From: JBBWZH01 sp035544115
GTDB taxonomy: Bacteria; Actinomycetota; Actinomycetes; Mycobacteriales; CADCTP01
Direction of reading: 5' to 3'
NCBI GenBank assembly: GCA_963714145.1
Contig: OY970235.1
Coordinates: forward strand, 620,001-684,000
DNA length: 64,000 bases
Made by a program: the position numbers and the translations under genes. This document shows positions 8,060 to 16,772 of the stretch, piece after piece; the first letter of the stretch is position 1, and each line of letters begins with the position of its first letter. Below the pieces are notes generated by a model, which made no database searches, had not been told where the DNA came from, and was given only the letters and a program-made list of their open reading frames with translations.

Positions 8060-9298
8060 ATGCGTGGGTGGGCGTGCCGGATGCCGGGTGCGGGTGGTGT
8101 GCGCCCGCTTGTCTTGTTCAGCCTTCTGGCCTTCTTGCTCTCGGGCTGCCTCAAGCTGGACGCGACGCTGACGGTCGGCCCGGACAATACGATCACCGGC
8201 GACTACATCGTCGCCTACAAGAAAGACCCGAACCGGCCCGACTCCGGCCTCGGCACCGTCCGCGAGCTGCTGGTCACCAGCGGTAGCGCGACCGCCACCC
8301 GGTACGACGACGGTGACTACGAGGGCACCCGGTACCGGCTGGAGAGCGTTCCGCTCGCCGACCTGGCCCGGTTCGTCCCGGTCACCTACGACCGCCGGCA
8401 GACCGGCACCGTCAAGATCACCCGGGACGGCGACGACTTCCTGGTCGCCGGCACCTTCGACTTCCGCGAGGCTAAACCGACCAAGCGCACGCCGGAACAG
8501 CAGCGGCAGGCCGAAGACCTGTTCAAGGTACGGGTGCAGCTGACGTTCCCGGGCCCGGTGGAGACCGGCAACGGCACCATCGAGGGCAACACGATCACCT
8601 GGCAGATGAACCCGTTCGTGCTGACCACGCTGCAGGCGCAGGCCAGCGCGACGCCACCGCCGGTGGCCGCCGAGCCGCAGAGCGCCAGCAACGGGATGGT
8701 CATGCTGGCGATCGGCGGTGCCGTGGTGGCGCTGCTGATCCTGCTCGGGCTCGGGCTGTGGGCGCTGCGCCGCCGCCGGCGGGCCGGCCCCGCGCCGGAG
8801 CCGATCCCCGAGGCCGTCGACCCGTCCGACTTCGCCTGGGTGATGGGCGACCGCCGGGCGCCACCGCAGCCCGCCGAGACGCACGGGTCCTGGGCCGCCC
8901 CGCCACCCGACCTGCGCTACGGCCCCGGGCTGGGCGGCCCGGCCCAGGAGCCGCAGCACGGTCCCGGCCTCGGCACCCCGGTCGGGCAGGTCTCCTGGTA
9001 CGGGCCGCCGGCCGGTCCGCCGCCCGCCGGTCCACCGTACGGCGGCCCGCCGTACGCCGGCCCGCCGAGTGGGCCGGTGCCGGTGGGTCCGCCGAGTGGG
9101 CCGGTGCCGGTCGGTCCGCCCGGCGCGCCGCGGGCCGACTACCCCGCCGCCAACGGATACGGCCCGCCACCGGCGCAGTTCCGGCCGCAGCAGGGCCACC
9201 CGCCCTACCCACCCGGCAGCCCGCCACCGGAGCCGCCGTGGAACACCGGGCAGTGGCCACCGGAGCCGCCGCCGGGCCCGCCGCAGGGTTCCGGATAG
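8060..9298 (+). CDS. LppM-type lipoprotein with C-terminal membrane anchor and Pro-rich tail
   Basis: This 412-residue protein begins with a lipoprotein signal peptide ending LLSGC (lipobox; Cys near residue 30). An LppM-like beta domain follows (LKLDATLTVGPDNTITGDYI). A transmembrane helix (about 215-240, MLAIGGAVVALLILLGLGLW) and a basic stop-transfer RRRRRAG come next. The last 160 residues are Pro/Gly-rich, with repeated GPPSGPVPV and GPPYGGPPYAG units, and should be cytoplasmic. LppM proteins in mycobacteria are surface lipoproteins affecting host-cell handling; in environmental actinobacteria their role is unknown. The next gene is a paralogue, and even the bases just before the two ATGs are similar (cgtgccacgat...gcATG), pointing to tandem duplication. 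Confidence 0.85.
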   Translation: MRGWACRMPGAGGVRPLVLFSLLAFLLSGCLKLDATLTVGPDNTITGDYIVAYKKDPNRPDSGLGTVRELLVTSGSATATRYDDGDYEGTRYRLESVPLADLARFVPVTYDRRQTGTVKITRDGDDFLVAGTFDFREAKPTKRTPEQQRQAEDLFKVRVQLTFPGPVETGNGTIEGNTITWQMNPFVLTTLQAQASATPPPVAAEPQSASNGMVMLAIGGAVVALLILLGLGLWALRRRRRAGPAPEPIPEAVDPSDFAWVMGDRRAPPQPAETHGSWAAPPPDLRYGPGLGGPAQEPQHGPGLGTPVGQVSWYGPPAGPPPAGPPYGGPPYAGPPSGPVPVGPPSGPVPVGPPGAPRADYPAANGYGPPPAQFRPQQGHPPYPPGSPPPEPPWNTGQWPPEPPPGPPQGSG

Positions 9299-9368
9299 GG
9301 GCCTTGCCATGGGGTGTCCGCCTCGTGGGGACTGTGCCGGCAGGTGTCATCCGTGCCACGATCGCCGC

Positions 9369-12300
9369 ATGTCGTCATCGGACTCCCCGGTGCGGGCACA
9401 ATCGCCCGGCCGGGGTAGGCGGCGCCCTCGTTCGTCCCGGATTCTGGTCGCGGTGCGGGTCGCGCTCGCGTTGTTGCTGGCCCTGCTCGCCTCCGGCTGC
9501 CTGCGGTTCCGGGGCGACCTGACCGTCCGCGCCGACGAGACGGTCAGCGGGACGATCGTCGTCGCGGTGCAGAGCATCGCCAGCACCGGGCAGCCGGTGC
9601 TGACCGGTCTGCCGGTCGACCTGAAGGACAAGGTCAAGGCCGAGCCGTACAACCAGGACGGGTTCATCGGCTCCACGCTGACGGTGACCCGGCTCCCGTT
9701 CGACCAGGTCGGCAACCTGCTGAAGGCGATCGGCCCGGCCGCCGTGCCCAACCTCGACGGGCTCGGCGGGCTGGGTGACATCCCCGGGCTGCCGACCAAC
9801 CCGGGCGGTGGCACCGGCAGCCCGTCCGGCTCCGCCGGCGGGGCCGCGACGACCGACATCGACCTGCGCCGGGACGGGAACCAGGTACAGGTCAGCGGGC
9901 GCTTCTTCTTCCCCGCGGCCTTCGGCGCCGACCCGACCAACACCTTCGACGCCCGGCTGACGCTGACCTTTCCCGGCGAGGTCACCGAGACCAACGGCCA
10001 GCGGGACGGCCACTCGGTCACCTGGGTGTTCCGCCTCGGTCAGGAACAGCCGGTGCAGGCCACCGCCTACCTTCAGGGTGGCGGCTCGGCGGCCGGCGCC
10101 CGGTACGGCCTGCTCGGCGGTGGCGTGCTGATCGCCGCGATCGCCGCCCTGTTCCTGGTGCTGCGCCGGCGCCAGCTCGCGCCGGCCGGCGGACCGGGTC
10201 CGAACGAGCTGTTCGATGGCGGTCCGGCGCTGGGCGCGCCGGCGCCCGGCCCGGTGCCGGCGCCCGGCCCGGACAGCGCCGCCTGGGCCCGCCCGCCGAC
10301 CGTCTCCATGCGCTACACCCGCCAGCCGGTGGACGCCTCCACCGCCGCCCCGCCGCCGGACGTCATGCCCAGCGGCCCGATCATGCCGCTCCCCACCACC
10401 CGCCCCGCGCCGCCCGCTGCCGGGGCAGGCGCTTCCGGCACCGGGGCGGTGGGTGGCGGGTCGCCGGTCCGCCCGGCCGCGCTCGCGTCCGGGCCCGCGG
10501 CGGCCCCACCCCGGCCGACCACGCCGGCTGCCCGCCCGCCCGGTCCGGGTCCCGCTGGTACGTCCGGTCCGGGTACGTCCGGCGCTGGCGTGGCGGCCCG
10601 CCCGGCGCCCGGCGACGCGGCCGCACAGCGTCCGGCGGCCGACCGGGTCGGTGCGACGCCGACGCGTCCCCAGGCGCGGCCGGCAGCCGACCCGGCCGGA
10701 GCTCCGCCGGTCCAGCAGCGGCTATCGGCCGCGCCGGAGGCGCCGGTTCGGGCGGAGGCGCCGGGCCGCCACGCGGCGGCCGAGCCGCCGGCGCCAGACG
10801 AGAGCCGATCCGACGCCTCCCGCGCAGCGTCCGCTCCGGCCGTGACCGCCGGCTCGCCGGCAGCCGCGTCCGGGCCGGAACGCCGTCAGTCGACGGACGC
10901 GTCCGCGCCGCCGGACCCGGCCGGTGCCGGATCGGCCCGGCGCGACCATCCGGGCGCCGCGGCGCCGGCGGCGGAGCGGCAGGCCTCCACCGGAGCGACC
11001 GCAATCGCGGGTCCGGCCGTTGCCGGTTCGCCGCGAGTCGACCGGCCGGCCGCCGCGCCGGCGCAGGCGGAACCCCAACCGTCCGCGTCGGGCCCGAGCC
11101 GGCCAGGTCCGACAGCCGGTCCGGTCGAGGCCGGTTCGCCGCTGGACCCCCGGTCAGCCACCCCGCAGCGGCGGCCCGAGGCAACCCCGGCCGCCCCGGC
11201 GCAGTCGGAGCCCGCGGCCGGTTCGCCGTCCGCCGGGTCCAGCCCCGCGGTGGGCGCCGGGCGGCCACCGCACGAGCCGGCAGCGGCTGCGCCGCGTCCG
11301 GCTGCCGCCGCGACGGGTAGGCCCGGGTCGGAGGCAGCGCGGCCGTCCGTCGGGTCGGCAGCGTCGGACGTTGGACGCCCGGCCGCGGTGCCGCCGCGCC
11401 CCGTTGACGCGTCGCGTCCGGCTGCGGCGGATCGGCCCAGGTCGGAGGCGGCGCGGCCGTCCACCGGGTCGGCAGCGTCGGATGTTGGAGGCCCGGCCGC
11501 GGTGCCGCCGCGGCCCGTTGACGTGTCGCGTCCGGCTGCGGTGGATGGGCCCGGGTCGGAGGCGGCGCGGTCGGCTGCCGGGTCGGCAGCGTCGGATGTT
11601 GGACGTCCGGCCGTGGCGCCGCCGCGGCCCGTTGGCGCGTCGCGTCCCGGGGTGGAGGCCGCGCAGCCGTCCAGCGGGCCGGTCGGGTCGGAAATCGGAC
11701 GCCCGACCGCCGTACCGTCCCGGCCAGATGACGTGCCGCGGCCGGCGGCCGCGGCGCTGGACCGGCCGGAGCCCGAGGCGAGCCGGCCGGCCAGCGGCGT
11801 CCGGCCGGAGCCGGCGTCGCCGGATCGGCGGCGACCGGAGCCGGGCTCGCCGGACATCCGTCCCGTCGCGGCCGCTGGGCCGGCAGCGGTTCCGGTCACT
11901 GGCCTCCGGCCGCAACCGGCACCGCACCGGCCGCCAGCGGAGCCGCCGGCCGGCCGGCCGCCCGCTGCCGGGGCGCAGTCTGCCGGCGCTGTTCGTCCAG
12001 ACTCGGTCGGCGCCGGGTCTGTTGATCCGGACGCGGGGCCGTCGGCCGGTCGGCCGGGGGCCGATTCGGCAGCCGGTCGGCCGCGGCCGGCGCTGCCGGG
12101 GCCGGTGCAGCGGCCCGGGACGTCGATTGATCGGATCGCCGCCGCCGGACCGGGTCCGGCGGCTGACCGGCCACGGCCGGGAGCACCGGCCGGCCGACCG
12201 GACCCGGCTGGGGAGCCGCGCGGGTCGGACCTGCCGGCGCCGGAGGTCCGCCGGCCACCGTTCGGCCGGCCACCGTTCGGCCGGCCGACTGGCCTGTCGC

Positions 12301-14606
12301 GGCCCGAGCCCGGGTCGGCCGGGGCGGGCCGCCCGCAGGTGGGCCGGCCGGCCGCGCCGCTGCCACCGGGCGACCAGCGTCCCGCAGCGGGTCCGCCGGC
12401 ACGGCCGGAGCCGGGAACCGGTGCGGGGCGCCCGCCGGCCGCGCGACGGCCCGACCCGTGGCGGGACGGCCAGCCGGGCGTCTCCGGGTCGAGGCCGGAC
12501 CGCCCGCCGTACGAGCGGCGGCCAGATCCGAGTGACGAGACGCAGCCCAACCGGCCGCTGGCGCCGCGGCCGGAGCCCGCGCTGCCGGACCCGGTCGGGC
12601 AGGCACTGCGGCTCGGCGCGGCCGAGTACGAGGACGAGCCGCTGCCCGGCCCACCCGAGCCGGAGCGGCGTCCGGCCGACTGGCGCCCGGCGACCCGGCC
12701 ACCGTCCCCGACCACCGGGCCGGCGAATCAGCCGCCGACCGGGCGCCGAGCAGCCGACCTCCCACCCGCGAGGACGTTCCCGCCCGCCGGCCGGTCCCCG
12801 GCCGAGCGCACCGGCCCTCCGGTTCCCCCGGCCGGGCGCCCGCCCGCCGATCGTCCGGCGGCACGGACCTTCACCCCGGCGGATCGCCCCACTGCGGACC
12901 GCCCACCGGCCGACCGTCCGGTGCCAAGGACCTTCGCGCCCACCGACCGATCGCCCGCCGACAGCCCGGCCCGGCCGTTCGTGGACCGGCCGTCCGTGGA
13001 CCGGCCGCCCGCCGACCGCGCGCCGGCCCGCGGGTTCGTGGATCGGCCGCCAGTCGACGGTGCCACCACCGAGCGGCCGCCCACCGAGCGGCCAGCGGCG
13101 CGTACCCCCGACGCCGCCGAGTCGCCGGCACCGGGAGAACCGGTGCCGCCCAGCCAGGCTGAACCGCTGGACGAGCCGGCGACGGGCGTCAAGCGGCCGG
13201 GTGGGCCGGCGTTCGCCCCCTGGCTGGACCCGGTCGCGGCGCTGGCGCACCGGGAGGCGGCGGCCGCCCGCAACCGGGGCGGCGGCCGGCACCGCGGCGG
13301 CCGGCACCGCAAATCCGGCCAACCGGCCACCGCCGGCAATCCAGAGCCGGCCACGCTGGCCACGCCCGAGCAACCGGAACCGTCGCCCGGACAGCCGGAA
13401 TCCTCGACCTACCCGCAGCCGCCGGCCGCCGCCCGACCGCCGGCCGCCGGCTACCCACCGGCTGTCGGCGAGCCGCCGCCGCCGCCGGCCGGCTGGCCGC
13501 GGGCCGCGGGTCCACCGGCCGCGGCGCAGCCGCCGGTGCCCGAGCCGCTGGCCGCACGGCAGGACCCGCCGGCCCGCCCGCAACTGAGTGCCGCCCGCCC
13601 GGATCCTGTTCGACGCCCGGACCCGACCGCCCGCCTGGACCCGACCGCCCGCCTGGACCCGACCGCCCGCCCGGACCCGACCGCCCGCCCGGACCCAGCC
13701 GCCCGCCCGGAGTCGGGACGGCCCGCGTCGGGACGCCCGGAGTTGACGGCCCGGCCGGCGTCGGGCCGCCCGGAGCCGGCCGCCCGCCCGGACCCAGCCG
13801 CCCGGCCGGAGTCGGGACGTCCGGGGTCGGGACGCCCGGAGTTGACCGCCCGGCCGGCGTCGGGCCGCCCGCAGCCAGCCGTCCGCCCGGACCCAGCCGC
13901 CGGACCGGAGTCGGGACGTTCGGTGTCTGGCCGCCCGGAGCTGACCGGCCGGCCGGACCCAGCTGCCCGGCCGGAGTCCGGGCGCCCGGTGTCGGGTCGC
14001 CCGGAGCCGGGACGTCCGGGGTCTGGCCACCCGGAGCCGGCCGCCCGGCCGGACCCAGCTGCCAGACCAGAGTCGGGACGGCCCGAGTCGGGACGGCCGG
14101 AGTCGGGACGGCCGGAGTCGGGACGGCCGGAGTCGGGACGGCCGGAGTCGGGACGGCCGGAGTCGGGACGGCCGGAGTCGGGACGGCCGGAGTCGGGACG
14201 TCCCCAGCCAGCGGCCCGTCCGCAGCCGCCGGCCCGCACGCAGCCCTCGGCCCGTCCGCAGCCGCCGGCCGCCCGGCCAGCTCCCGCCCGGCGCCAGCTG
14301 ACCCGCCCGTGGGCCCGACCGGACAGTGTCGACACCGACCGGAGCCGGCCAGCCGAGCGTCCGGCGCCCGCGGCGCCCGCGGCCTCCGACCGCCCGGACC
14401 GGCCCTCCCGCCCGGACCGCGCCGGCTGGCCCGACCGGCCCGTCCCGGCGGCCGACCAGCCGCGGCGGCCCCCGGCCGAGGCACCCCGCCAGCCCGACCA
14501 GCCCGCGCAGGAGCCGGTGCCCCGGCCAGGCAGCAAGGTGCCGCCCGGCCCGGGCCTGTCGCCGCCCGACCCCAACCCACCCTGGGCCCCGCCCGACCCC
14601 CGCTAG
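9369..14606 (+). CDS. LppM-type lipoprotein with giant disordered repeat tail
   Basis: This 1,745-residue protein begins with a lipoprotein signal (VALALLLALLASGC) and an LppM domain (FRGDLTVRADETVSGTIVVA), about residues 40-230. A transmembrane helix lies at about 245-265 (GVLIAAIAALFLVL) before RRRQ. Everything after about residue 270 is low-complexity Pro/Ala/Arg/Ser/Gly sequence without a recognisable fold. It contains three tandem 114-bp (38-residue) units plus a diverged fourth, a run of DPTAR repeats, and nine ESGRP pentads. The frame is open and in phase with the lipoprotein domain over 4.4 kb. By topology the tail would be cytoplasmic. The family tail is normally much shorter. Its cellular role is unknown, and recombination between repeats should make the length variable. 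Confidence 0.8.
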   Translation: MSSSDSPVRAQSPGRGRRRPRSSRILVAVRVALALLLALLASGCLRFRGDLTVRADETVSGTIVVAVQSIASTGQPVLTGLPVDLKDKVKAEPYNQDGFIGSTLTVTRLPFDQVGNLLKAIGPAAVPNLDGLGGLGDIPGLPTNPGGGTGSPSGSAGGAATTDIDLRRDGNQVQVSGRFFFPAAFGADPTNTFDARLTLTFPGEVTETNGQRDGHSVTWVFRLGQEQPVQATAYLQGGGSAAGARYGLLGGGVLIAAIAALFLVLRRRQLAPAGGPGPNELFDGGPALGAPAPGPVPAPGPDSAAWARPPTVSMRYTRQPVDASTAAPPPDVMPSGPIMPLPTTRPAPPAAGAGASGTGAVGGGSPVRPAALASGPAAAPPRPTTPAARPPGPGPAGTSGPGTSGAGVAARPAPGDAAAQRPAADRVGATPTRPQARPAADPAGAPPVQQRLSAAPEAPVRAEAPGRHAAAEPPAPDESRSDASRAASAPAVTAGSPAAASGPERRQSTDASAPPDPAGAGSARRDHPGAAAPAAERQASTGATAIAGPAVAGSPRVDRPAAAPAQAEPQPSASGPSRPGPTAGPVEAGSPLDPRSATPQRRPEATPAAPAQSEPAAGSPSAGSSPAVGAGRPPHEPAAAAPRPAAAATGRPGSEAARPSVGSAASDVGRPAAVPPRPVDASRPAAADRPRSEAARPSTGSAASDVGGPAAVPPRPVDVSRPAAVDGPGSEAARSAAGSAASDVGRPAVAPPRPVGASRPGVEAAQPSSGPVGSEIGRPTAVPSRPDDVPRPAAAALDRPEPEASRPASGVRPEPASPDRRRPEPGSPDIRPVAAAGPAAVPVTGLRPQPAPHRPPAEPPAGRPPAAGAQSAGAVRPDSVGAGSVDPDAGPSAGRPGADSAAGRPRPALPGPVQRPGTSIDRIAAAGPGPAADRPRPGAPAGRPDPAGEPRGSDLPAPEVRRPPFGRPPFGRPTGLSRPEPGSAGAGRPQVGRPAAPLPPGDQRPAAGPPARPEPGTGAGRPPAARRPDPWRDGQPGVSGSRPDRPPYERRPDPSDETQPNRPLAPRPEPALPDPVGQALRLGAAEYEDEPLPGPPEPERRPADWRPATRPPSPTTGPANQPPTGRRAADLPPARTFPPAGRSPAERTGPPVPPAGRPPADRPAARTFTPADRPTADRPPADRPVPRTFAPTDRSPADSPARPFVDRPSVDRPPADRAPARGFVDRPPVDGATTERPPTERPAARTPDAAESPAPGEPVPPSQAEPLDEPATGVKRPGGPAFAPWLDPVAALAHREAAAARNRGGGRHRGGRHRKSGQPATAGNPEPATLATPEQPEPSPGQPESSTYPQPPAAARPPAAGYPPAVGEPPPPPAGWPRAAGPPAAAQPPVPEPLAARQDPPARPQLSAARPDPVRRPDPTARLDPTARLDPTARPDPTARPDPAARPESGRPASGRPELTARPASGRPEPAARPDPAARPESGRPGSGRPELTARPASGRPQPAVRPDPAAGPESGRSVSGRPELTGRPDPAARPESGRPVSGRPEPGRPGSGHPEPAARPDPAARPESGRPESGRPESGRPESGRPESGRPESGRPESGRPESGRPESGRPQPAARPQPPARTQPSARPQPPAARPAPARRQLTRPWARPDSVDTDRSRPAERPAPAAPAASDRPDRPSRPDRAGWPDRPVPAADQPRRPPAEAPRQPDQPAQEPVPRPGSKVPPGPGLSPPDPNPPWAPPDPR
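11330..11700 (+). repeat. 114-bp tandem repeat inside the lipoprotein tail
   Basis: The phrase gcagcgtcgg recurs at 11358, 11472 and 11586, exactly 114 bp apart. Each unit encodes about 38 residues of the form SAASDVGRPAAVPPRPVDAS followed by an RPA(A/V)-rich stretch. A fourth, diverged unit (SEIGRPTAVPSRPDDV) follows. The period is a multiple of three, so unit gain or loss keeps the frame. Confidence 0.85.
14070..14204 (+). repeat. Nine-copy 15-bp tandem repeat encoding ESGRP
   Basis: Nine consecutive copies of gagtcgggacggccg (the first and last slightly changed) encode (ESGRP)9. The surrounding 13610-14070 region consists of older, diverged versions mixed with DPTAR/DPAAR units. Near-identity of the middle copies points to recent slippage or recombination. 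Confidence 0.95.
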
Positions 14607-14633
14607 GACATTCGGCGACGCCCGCGGCGCCCA

Positions 14634-14684
14634 GACGACGACCGGCCGCGTTGTCGTCGTCGCCGATACAACCCCGGTATCGGC
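14634..14684 (+). terminator. Double hairpin after the lipoprotein gene
   Basis: GACGACGAC (14634-14642) pairs with GTCGTCGTC (14653-14661), followed directly by GCCGATAC (14662-14669) pairing with GTATCGGC (14677-14684). The two hairpins follow the stop at 14606 and precede TCCTCCTCC. They probably terminate the lipoprotein transcript. Confidence 0.55.
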
Positions 14685-14827
14685 TCCTCCTCCGCCTTGC
14701 CGGGCGCCGCCTGGACGCCGCGGGCATCCACCAAGAACCGTCAGACACCCGCTAACGCGGCGCACGTCCTGAGTCGATACCTGGCCACCCCTACTCACCA
14801 GTAGCGGTGGTTTGAGAGACTGCCGGC

Positions 14828-15973
14828 ATGCGCCGAACCTTGTACGAAGCTGAGCACCAGGCCTTCCGGGAGTCGGTGCGGGCGTTCCTGGACCGGCATG
14901 TCACACCCAGGCACGCCGAGTGGGAAGCGGCCGGCATCGTCGACCGGGCGGTCTGGGTGGAGGCCGGCAAGCAGGGCATGCTCGGGATGGCGGTGCCGGA
15001 GGAGTACGGCGGTGGCGGGATCAAGGACTTCCGCTACAACGCGGTCGTCGACGAGGAGATCATCCGGGTCGGCGCGTCCGGGCTCGGGTTCGGCCTGCAC
15101 AACGACATCGTGGCGCCGTACCTGCTCGACCTCGGCACCGAGGAGCAGAAGCAGCGCTGGCTGCCCAGGTTCTGCTCCGGCGAACTGATCACGGCGATCG
15201 CGATGAGCGAGCCGGCGGCCGGCAGCGACCTGCAGAACGTCCGGACGCACGCGCGGCGGGACGGCGACGACTGGGTGCTGTCCGGGTCGAAGACGTTCAT
15301 CACCAACGGGATCAACGCCGACCTGGTGATCGTGGTCGCGAAGACCGACCCGGAGGCCGAGGGCGCCCGCGGGATCAGCCTGCTGGTGGTCGAGCGCGGC
15401 ATGCCCGGCTTCGAGCGCGGCCGCAACCTCGACAAGATCGGCCTCAAGGCGCAGGACACCGCCGAGCTGTTCTTCGACGAGGTCCGGGTGCCCGCGGCGA
15501 ACCTGCTCGGCGGCGAGCACCGCGGCTTCGTGCACCTGATGGAGCGGCTGCCGCAGGAGCGGCTGGGCATCGCGGTGGCGGCGGTCGCGGCCTGCGAGCG
15601 GATGCTGGCGCTGACCGTCGACTACGCGAAGAGCCGCACCGCGTTCGGCCGGCCGATCGGCAGCTTCCAGAACACCCGGTTCGTGCTGGCCGAGTTCGCC
15701 ACCCAGGTGTCGGTGGCGCGGACCTTCCTGGACGAGTGCATCCGGCAGCACAACGAGGGGCTGCTCACCGTCGCCGACGCGGCGATGGCCAAGTGGTGGA
15801 CCACCGACCTGCAGAACAAGATCGCTGACGGCTGCCTGCAACTGCACGGCGGCTACGGCTACATGTCCGAATACCCGATCGCCCGGGCATTCCTGGACGG
15901 CCGGGTGCAGTCGATCTACGGCGGTACCAACGAGATCATGAAAGAGATCATCGGGCGCACCATGGGCCTCTGA
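14828..15973 (+). CDS. Acyl-CoA dehydrogenase
   Basis: This 381-residue flavoprotein oxidises acyl-CoA to enoyl-CoA. It shows the family order: N-terminal helical domain (VPEEYGGGGIKDFRYN), central beta domain (ITAIAMSEPAAGSDLQNVRT, FITNGINADLVIVVAKTD), and C-terminal helical domain (YAKSRTAFGRPIGSFQNTRF, LQLHGGYGYMSEYPIARAF). The catalytic glutamate is in IYGGTNEIMKEII at about residue 369, the position used by short/medium-chain enzymes. Length is normal. A propionyl-CoA synthetase-like gene lies 800 bp downstream, so both may serve fatty-acid or branched-acid catabolism, although they are probably separate transcripts. Confidence 0.93.
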   Translation: MRRTLYEAEHQAFRESVRAFLDRHVTPRHAEWEAAGIVDRAVWVEAGKQGMLGMAVPEEYGGGGIKDFRYNAVVDEEIIRVGASGLGFGLHNDIVAPYLLDLGTEEQKQRWLPRFCSGELITAIAMSEPAAGSDLQNVRTHARRDGDDWVLSGSKTFITNGINADLVIVVAKTDPEAEGARGISLLVVERGMPGFERGRNLDKIGLKAQDTAELFFDEVRVPAANLLGGEHRGFVHLMERLPQERLGIAVAAVAACERMLALTVDYAKSRTAFGRPIGSFQNTRFVLAEFATQVSVARTFLDECIRQHNEGLLTVADAAMAKWWTTDLQNKIADGCLQLHGGYGYMSEYPIARAFLDGRVQSIYGGTNEIMKEIIGRTMGL

Positions 15974-16020
15974 CCGGGGCGGCCGATTAATTGTCTGATT
16001 TCAACTGAGACCAAAGGGGT

Positions 16021-16065
16021 GGCGGCCGGCCCGGCGGGAGTCGACCCCTATCCGGACCGGCCGCC
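16021..16065. terminator. Hairpin between convergent genes
   Basis: GGCGGCCGG (16021-16029) pairs with CCGGCCGCC (16057-16065) in the short gap between the convergent acyl-CoA dehydrogenase and peptidoglycan-binding genes. It could act as a bidirectional terminator, though the 27-nt loop is large. Confidence 0.35.
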
Positions 16066-16094
16066 CGGTCAATCCGGCAGCAGGTCGCGCCGAA

Positions 16095-16550
16095 TTACGG
16101 CGCGTGGTCGCAGCGGTTGGTCCGGACGTTCGCCGGCCAGGTCCAGTCCGGGAACTGGGTCCAATCGCGGGTGTGCGGCCCCCATTCGCCGTCCTCTTCC
16201 AGGCCGGCATTGAAGGCGCCGTTCGCCCACTGCTGGAGATCGAGCACGGCCCCCCTGGTCTGCGGGCCGTACTCGCCGTCGACGCCGATGTTGTAGCCGT
16301 GGCAGTACTTCAGCCCGCGCTGCAGCACGGTGACCGCGTCGTTGTGGGCACCGATCTTCAGTTCGCAGTTCTGGTTGCCGGTCTGGTAGCCGGCGGTCGG
16401 CACGTGGGTCACGGTGGTGGTGCTGAACGGCGCCCAATAGGTCGTCCAACTGGTGCATTGCGGGGTCGCGGCGGACGCCGGCGCGGCGGTGCCGACGCCC
16501 AGCCCGGCGGACAGCAGTAATGCCGCCACGGCGCCTTTGAGAATTCGCAT
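16095..16550 (-). CDS. Secreted peptidoglycan-binding domain protein
   Basis: This 151-residue protein begins with a Sec signal peptide (MRILKGAVAALLLSAGLG..., cleavage after APASA). The mature part contains a PG_binding_1-type repeat: DAVTVLQRGLKYCHGYNIGV, then DGEYGPQTRGAVLDLQQWAN, then a second DGEWGPHTRD turn. Four or five cysteines suggest disulphides. The family binds cell-wall peptidoglycan and often accompanies hydrolases, but no catalytic domain is present here. A GAGAGG ribosome-binding site precedes the ATG. The A+T-rich gap to prpE (16551-16772) holds its promoter. A role in cell-wall remodelling, or as an inhibitor-like secreted protein, is inference. Confidence 0.8.
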   Translation of the reverse strand: MRILKGAVAALLLSAGLGVGTAAPASAATPQCTSWTTYWAPFSTTTVTHVPTAGYQTGNQNCELKIGAHNDAVTVLQRGLKYCHGYNIGVDGEYGPQTRGAVLDLQQWANGAFNAGLEEDGEWGPHTRDWTQFPDWTWPANVRTNRCDHAP

Positions 16551-16772
16551 GGAACCTCTCTCTCCATAGCATGCCGATGCGCTTGATGTCGCGGTCGCGC
16601 AACATCACCAATTCACCTCGTCAAAAGACGTGATGAGCCGGCCGTTCAGGAGCTTTGCATTCGCACCCATTGACGGCTAATGCCAATGCCGGCGGCATAG
16701 CTGGTCACGGCCGCCGCCGGCGCCGGCCGCGACGCCTTAGGATCACCGCGGGTGGATCGGACGGAGGCCGCA

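Noticed and set aside
4846..8286. A + strand open frame of 1,146 codons opposite lhr
   Set aside because: It is the complement of a gene with full helicase motifs. Its translation is Arg/Gly/Pro-rich without domains, a usual artefact of high G+C.
14070..14204. CRISPR array
   Set aside because: The 15-bp units are contiguous, with no spacers, and lie in frame inside a protein gene.
11154..14798. A - strand open frame of 1,214 codons opposite the lipoprotein tail
   Set aside because: The + strand frame is continuous with a signal peptide, LppM domain and membrane helix. The opposite frame has no start context or domain.
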